Source: Actinoplanes solisilvae
GTDB lineage: Bacteria > Actinomycetota > Actinomycetes > Mycobacteriales > Micromonosporaceae
DNA: 64,000 nt
NCBI RefSeq assembly: GCF_003999975.1
Contig: NZ_RJAC01000002.1
Coordinates: 744,001-808,000 of the forward strand
Direction: 5' to 3'
A program made the position numbers and the translations under genes. The notes under the pieces are model-generated. The model did no database searches. It was not told the origin of the DNA and saw nothing but the letters and a program-made list of their open reading frames with translations. Below, piece after piece: positions 63,302-64,000 of the stretch. The stretch's first letter is position 1. Each line of letters opens with the position of its first letter.

Positions 63302-63610
63302 TCACTTCGCGCGGTCGGCGTCCGGCTCGACTTTGTCGCCCGCGCGGTCGCCCTCGGCGGCCGCGTCCTCGTCGCCGGCGAGCGCGGCGCGCAGCCGCTG
63401 CTTCTCGGCCGCGCGGCGACCCAGGGCCCCGGCGAGCTGCTCGTTCGTCTGGTTACGCCACTTGGCCAGCAGGAAGTACGACAGCACCATGGACACGACG
63501 ATCGCGATCATGCCCGACACCAGGATGTTGAGCGGGAACATCGAGAGCAGCAGAAGGACCACCGCGAACAGGCCGACGCGCGCGAGCGTGTACTTGATGG
63601 CGGGATGCAT
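63302..63610 (-). CDS. DUF4229 family membrane protein
   Basis: The 102-residue protein starts MHPAIKYTLARVGLFAVVLL, the typical beginning of DUF4229 proteins. It has two membrane helices (LARVGLFAVVLLLLSMF and VSGMIAIVVSMVLSYFLL), then KWRNQTNEQLAGALGRRAAEKQR and an acidic tail. ATG 63610 has GGAGAG upstream. The role is unknown; the family is restricted to actinobacteria. Confidence 0.9.
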   Translation of the reverse strand: MHPAIKYTLARVGLFAVVLLLLSMFPLNILVSGMIAIVVSMVLSYFLLAKWRNQTNEQLAGALGRRAAEKQRLRAALAGDEDAAAEGDRAGDKVEPDADRAK

Positions 63611-63620
63611 GTCTCTCTCC

Positions 63621-64000
63621 TCAACCTGCCCGGTGGCTGAGCCACCGCAGGCCATAAAACCAGACCAGGCAATAGACGACAGTCAGAGCGGCGGCGCCGA
63701 CCAGACCGCTGACCAGGGTCGGGAACTGGCTCGCCGCGAAACCGGCCAGGGTCAGCCCGGCGACCACGCCGAAGCCCGCGGCCAGCAGCACGACCACCAC
63801 CCGCGAGGCGCCGAAACCCTCGGCCCGGAACTCCTCGACGAACAGCCACACCGGCAGGATGATCGCCAGCCAGCCGCTGGTCGCGCCGAACTCGGAGATG
63901 CGGGTCAGCGACAGGATCGCCTCGAGGATCAGCAGCAGGACAGCACCGGTCACCAGCCCGGCCAGGGCGGTGCCGAGCAGGTCACCGATCGTGCTCAGGC
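63621..64000 (-). CDS. Membrane protein, 5' end beyond the window
   Basis: The frame is open from the right edge to a stop at 63621 (about 125 codons visible). It shows four hydrophobic helices (LLGTALAGLVTGAVLLLILEAI, WLAIILPVWLFVEEF, VVVVLLAAGFGVVAGLTLAGF, LVGAAALTVVYCLVWFYGL) and a C-terminal RWLSHRAG. A GTG at 63953 could be a start, but the frame remains open and hydrophobic upstream, so the true start is probably outside. It lies 10 bp from the DUF4229 gene. Confidence 0.7.
   Translation of the reverse strand, partial: LSTIGDLLGTALAGLVTGAVLLLILEAILSLTRISEFGATSGWLAIILPVWLFVEEFRAEGFGASRVVVVLLAAGFGVVAGLTLAGFAASQFPTLVSGLVGAAALTVVYCLVWFYGLRWLSHRAG

Overview
The window is high-GC actinobacterial chromosome, most probably from Actinoplanes or a close relative in the Micromonosporaceae. 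Support for this: G+C-rich third codon positions, many GTG starts, genes chained by ATGA/GTGA overlaps, a 6C small RNA between ssd and a SerB-like HAD gene (the arrangement of Rv3660c-B11-Rv3661 in Mycobacterium tuberculosis), a 14-gene type I NADH dehydrogenase operon, futalosine-pathway menaquinone genes, WXG100/EccE type VII secretion genes and a DUF4229 protein. Almost everything looks chromosomal and vertically inherited. I saw no insertion sequence, integrase, CRISPR array, rRNA or tRNA.

Layout. 1-5.9 kb: tail of a Tad/Flp pilus operon (ssd-tadA-tadB, minus strand), a STAS protein with a tandem-repeat C-terminus, the 6C RNA, a HAD phosphatase, a PH-like membrane protein and a degenerate Fic-like protein. 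6-9.8 kb: acetyl-CoA synthetase, a lipoprotein and an EphE-type alpha/beta hydrolase lacking the expected nucleophile. 9.7-16.1 kb: a small type VII secretion locus with two WXG100 proteins, a 966-residue SseB-repeat protein with an unassigned C-terminal domain, a translationally coupled small partner, and a divergent eccE. 16.2-20.7 kb: holin-like protein, RarD transporter, an orphan zinc-finger anti-sigma protein, IclR regulator and MFS transporter.

20.9-42.3 kb is a respiratory block: a polyprenyl diphosphate synthase (plus strand) converges on nuoA-N (minus strand). Upstream of nuoA, on the same strand, lie a MenJ-type geranylgeranyl reductase, menG and mqnC; mqnA lies at 53 kb. Together they make, modify and reduce menaquinone.

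42.4-56.6 kb is a mosaic: an SNF2 helicase/SWIM zinc-finger pair, a cytidine-deaminase-like protein, a decayed peptidase-E-like gene, a secreted GH64 glucanase with a ricin-type lectin domain under a LacI-type operator, an aldo/keto reductase, an SDR/AraC divergent pair, a methyltransferase, an LPITG cell-wall-anchor remnant, mqnA, a MazEF-type toxin-antitoxin pair and a HelD-type RNA polymerase-associated helicase. 56.6-59.5 kb: DnaA-box-like tandem repeats and a palindromic operator array precede a four-gene operon (membrane protein, winged-helix regulator, ABC ATPase, permease). 59.5-64 kb: a VOC protein, a vitamin B12 uptake operon (btuFCD) behind a cobalamin riboswitch, a DUF4229 protein and a membrane protein running off the right edge.

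The items most worth follow-up are the type VII-linked SseB effector candidate with its coupled partner, the pseudo-Fic and nucleophile-less hydrolase flanking acs, the DnaA-box repeat clusters, and the operator array at 56.87-56.92 kb. Nothing here proves a wholly new system.
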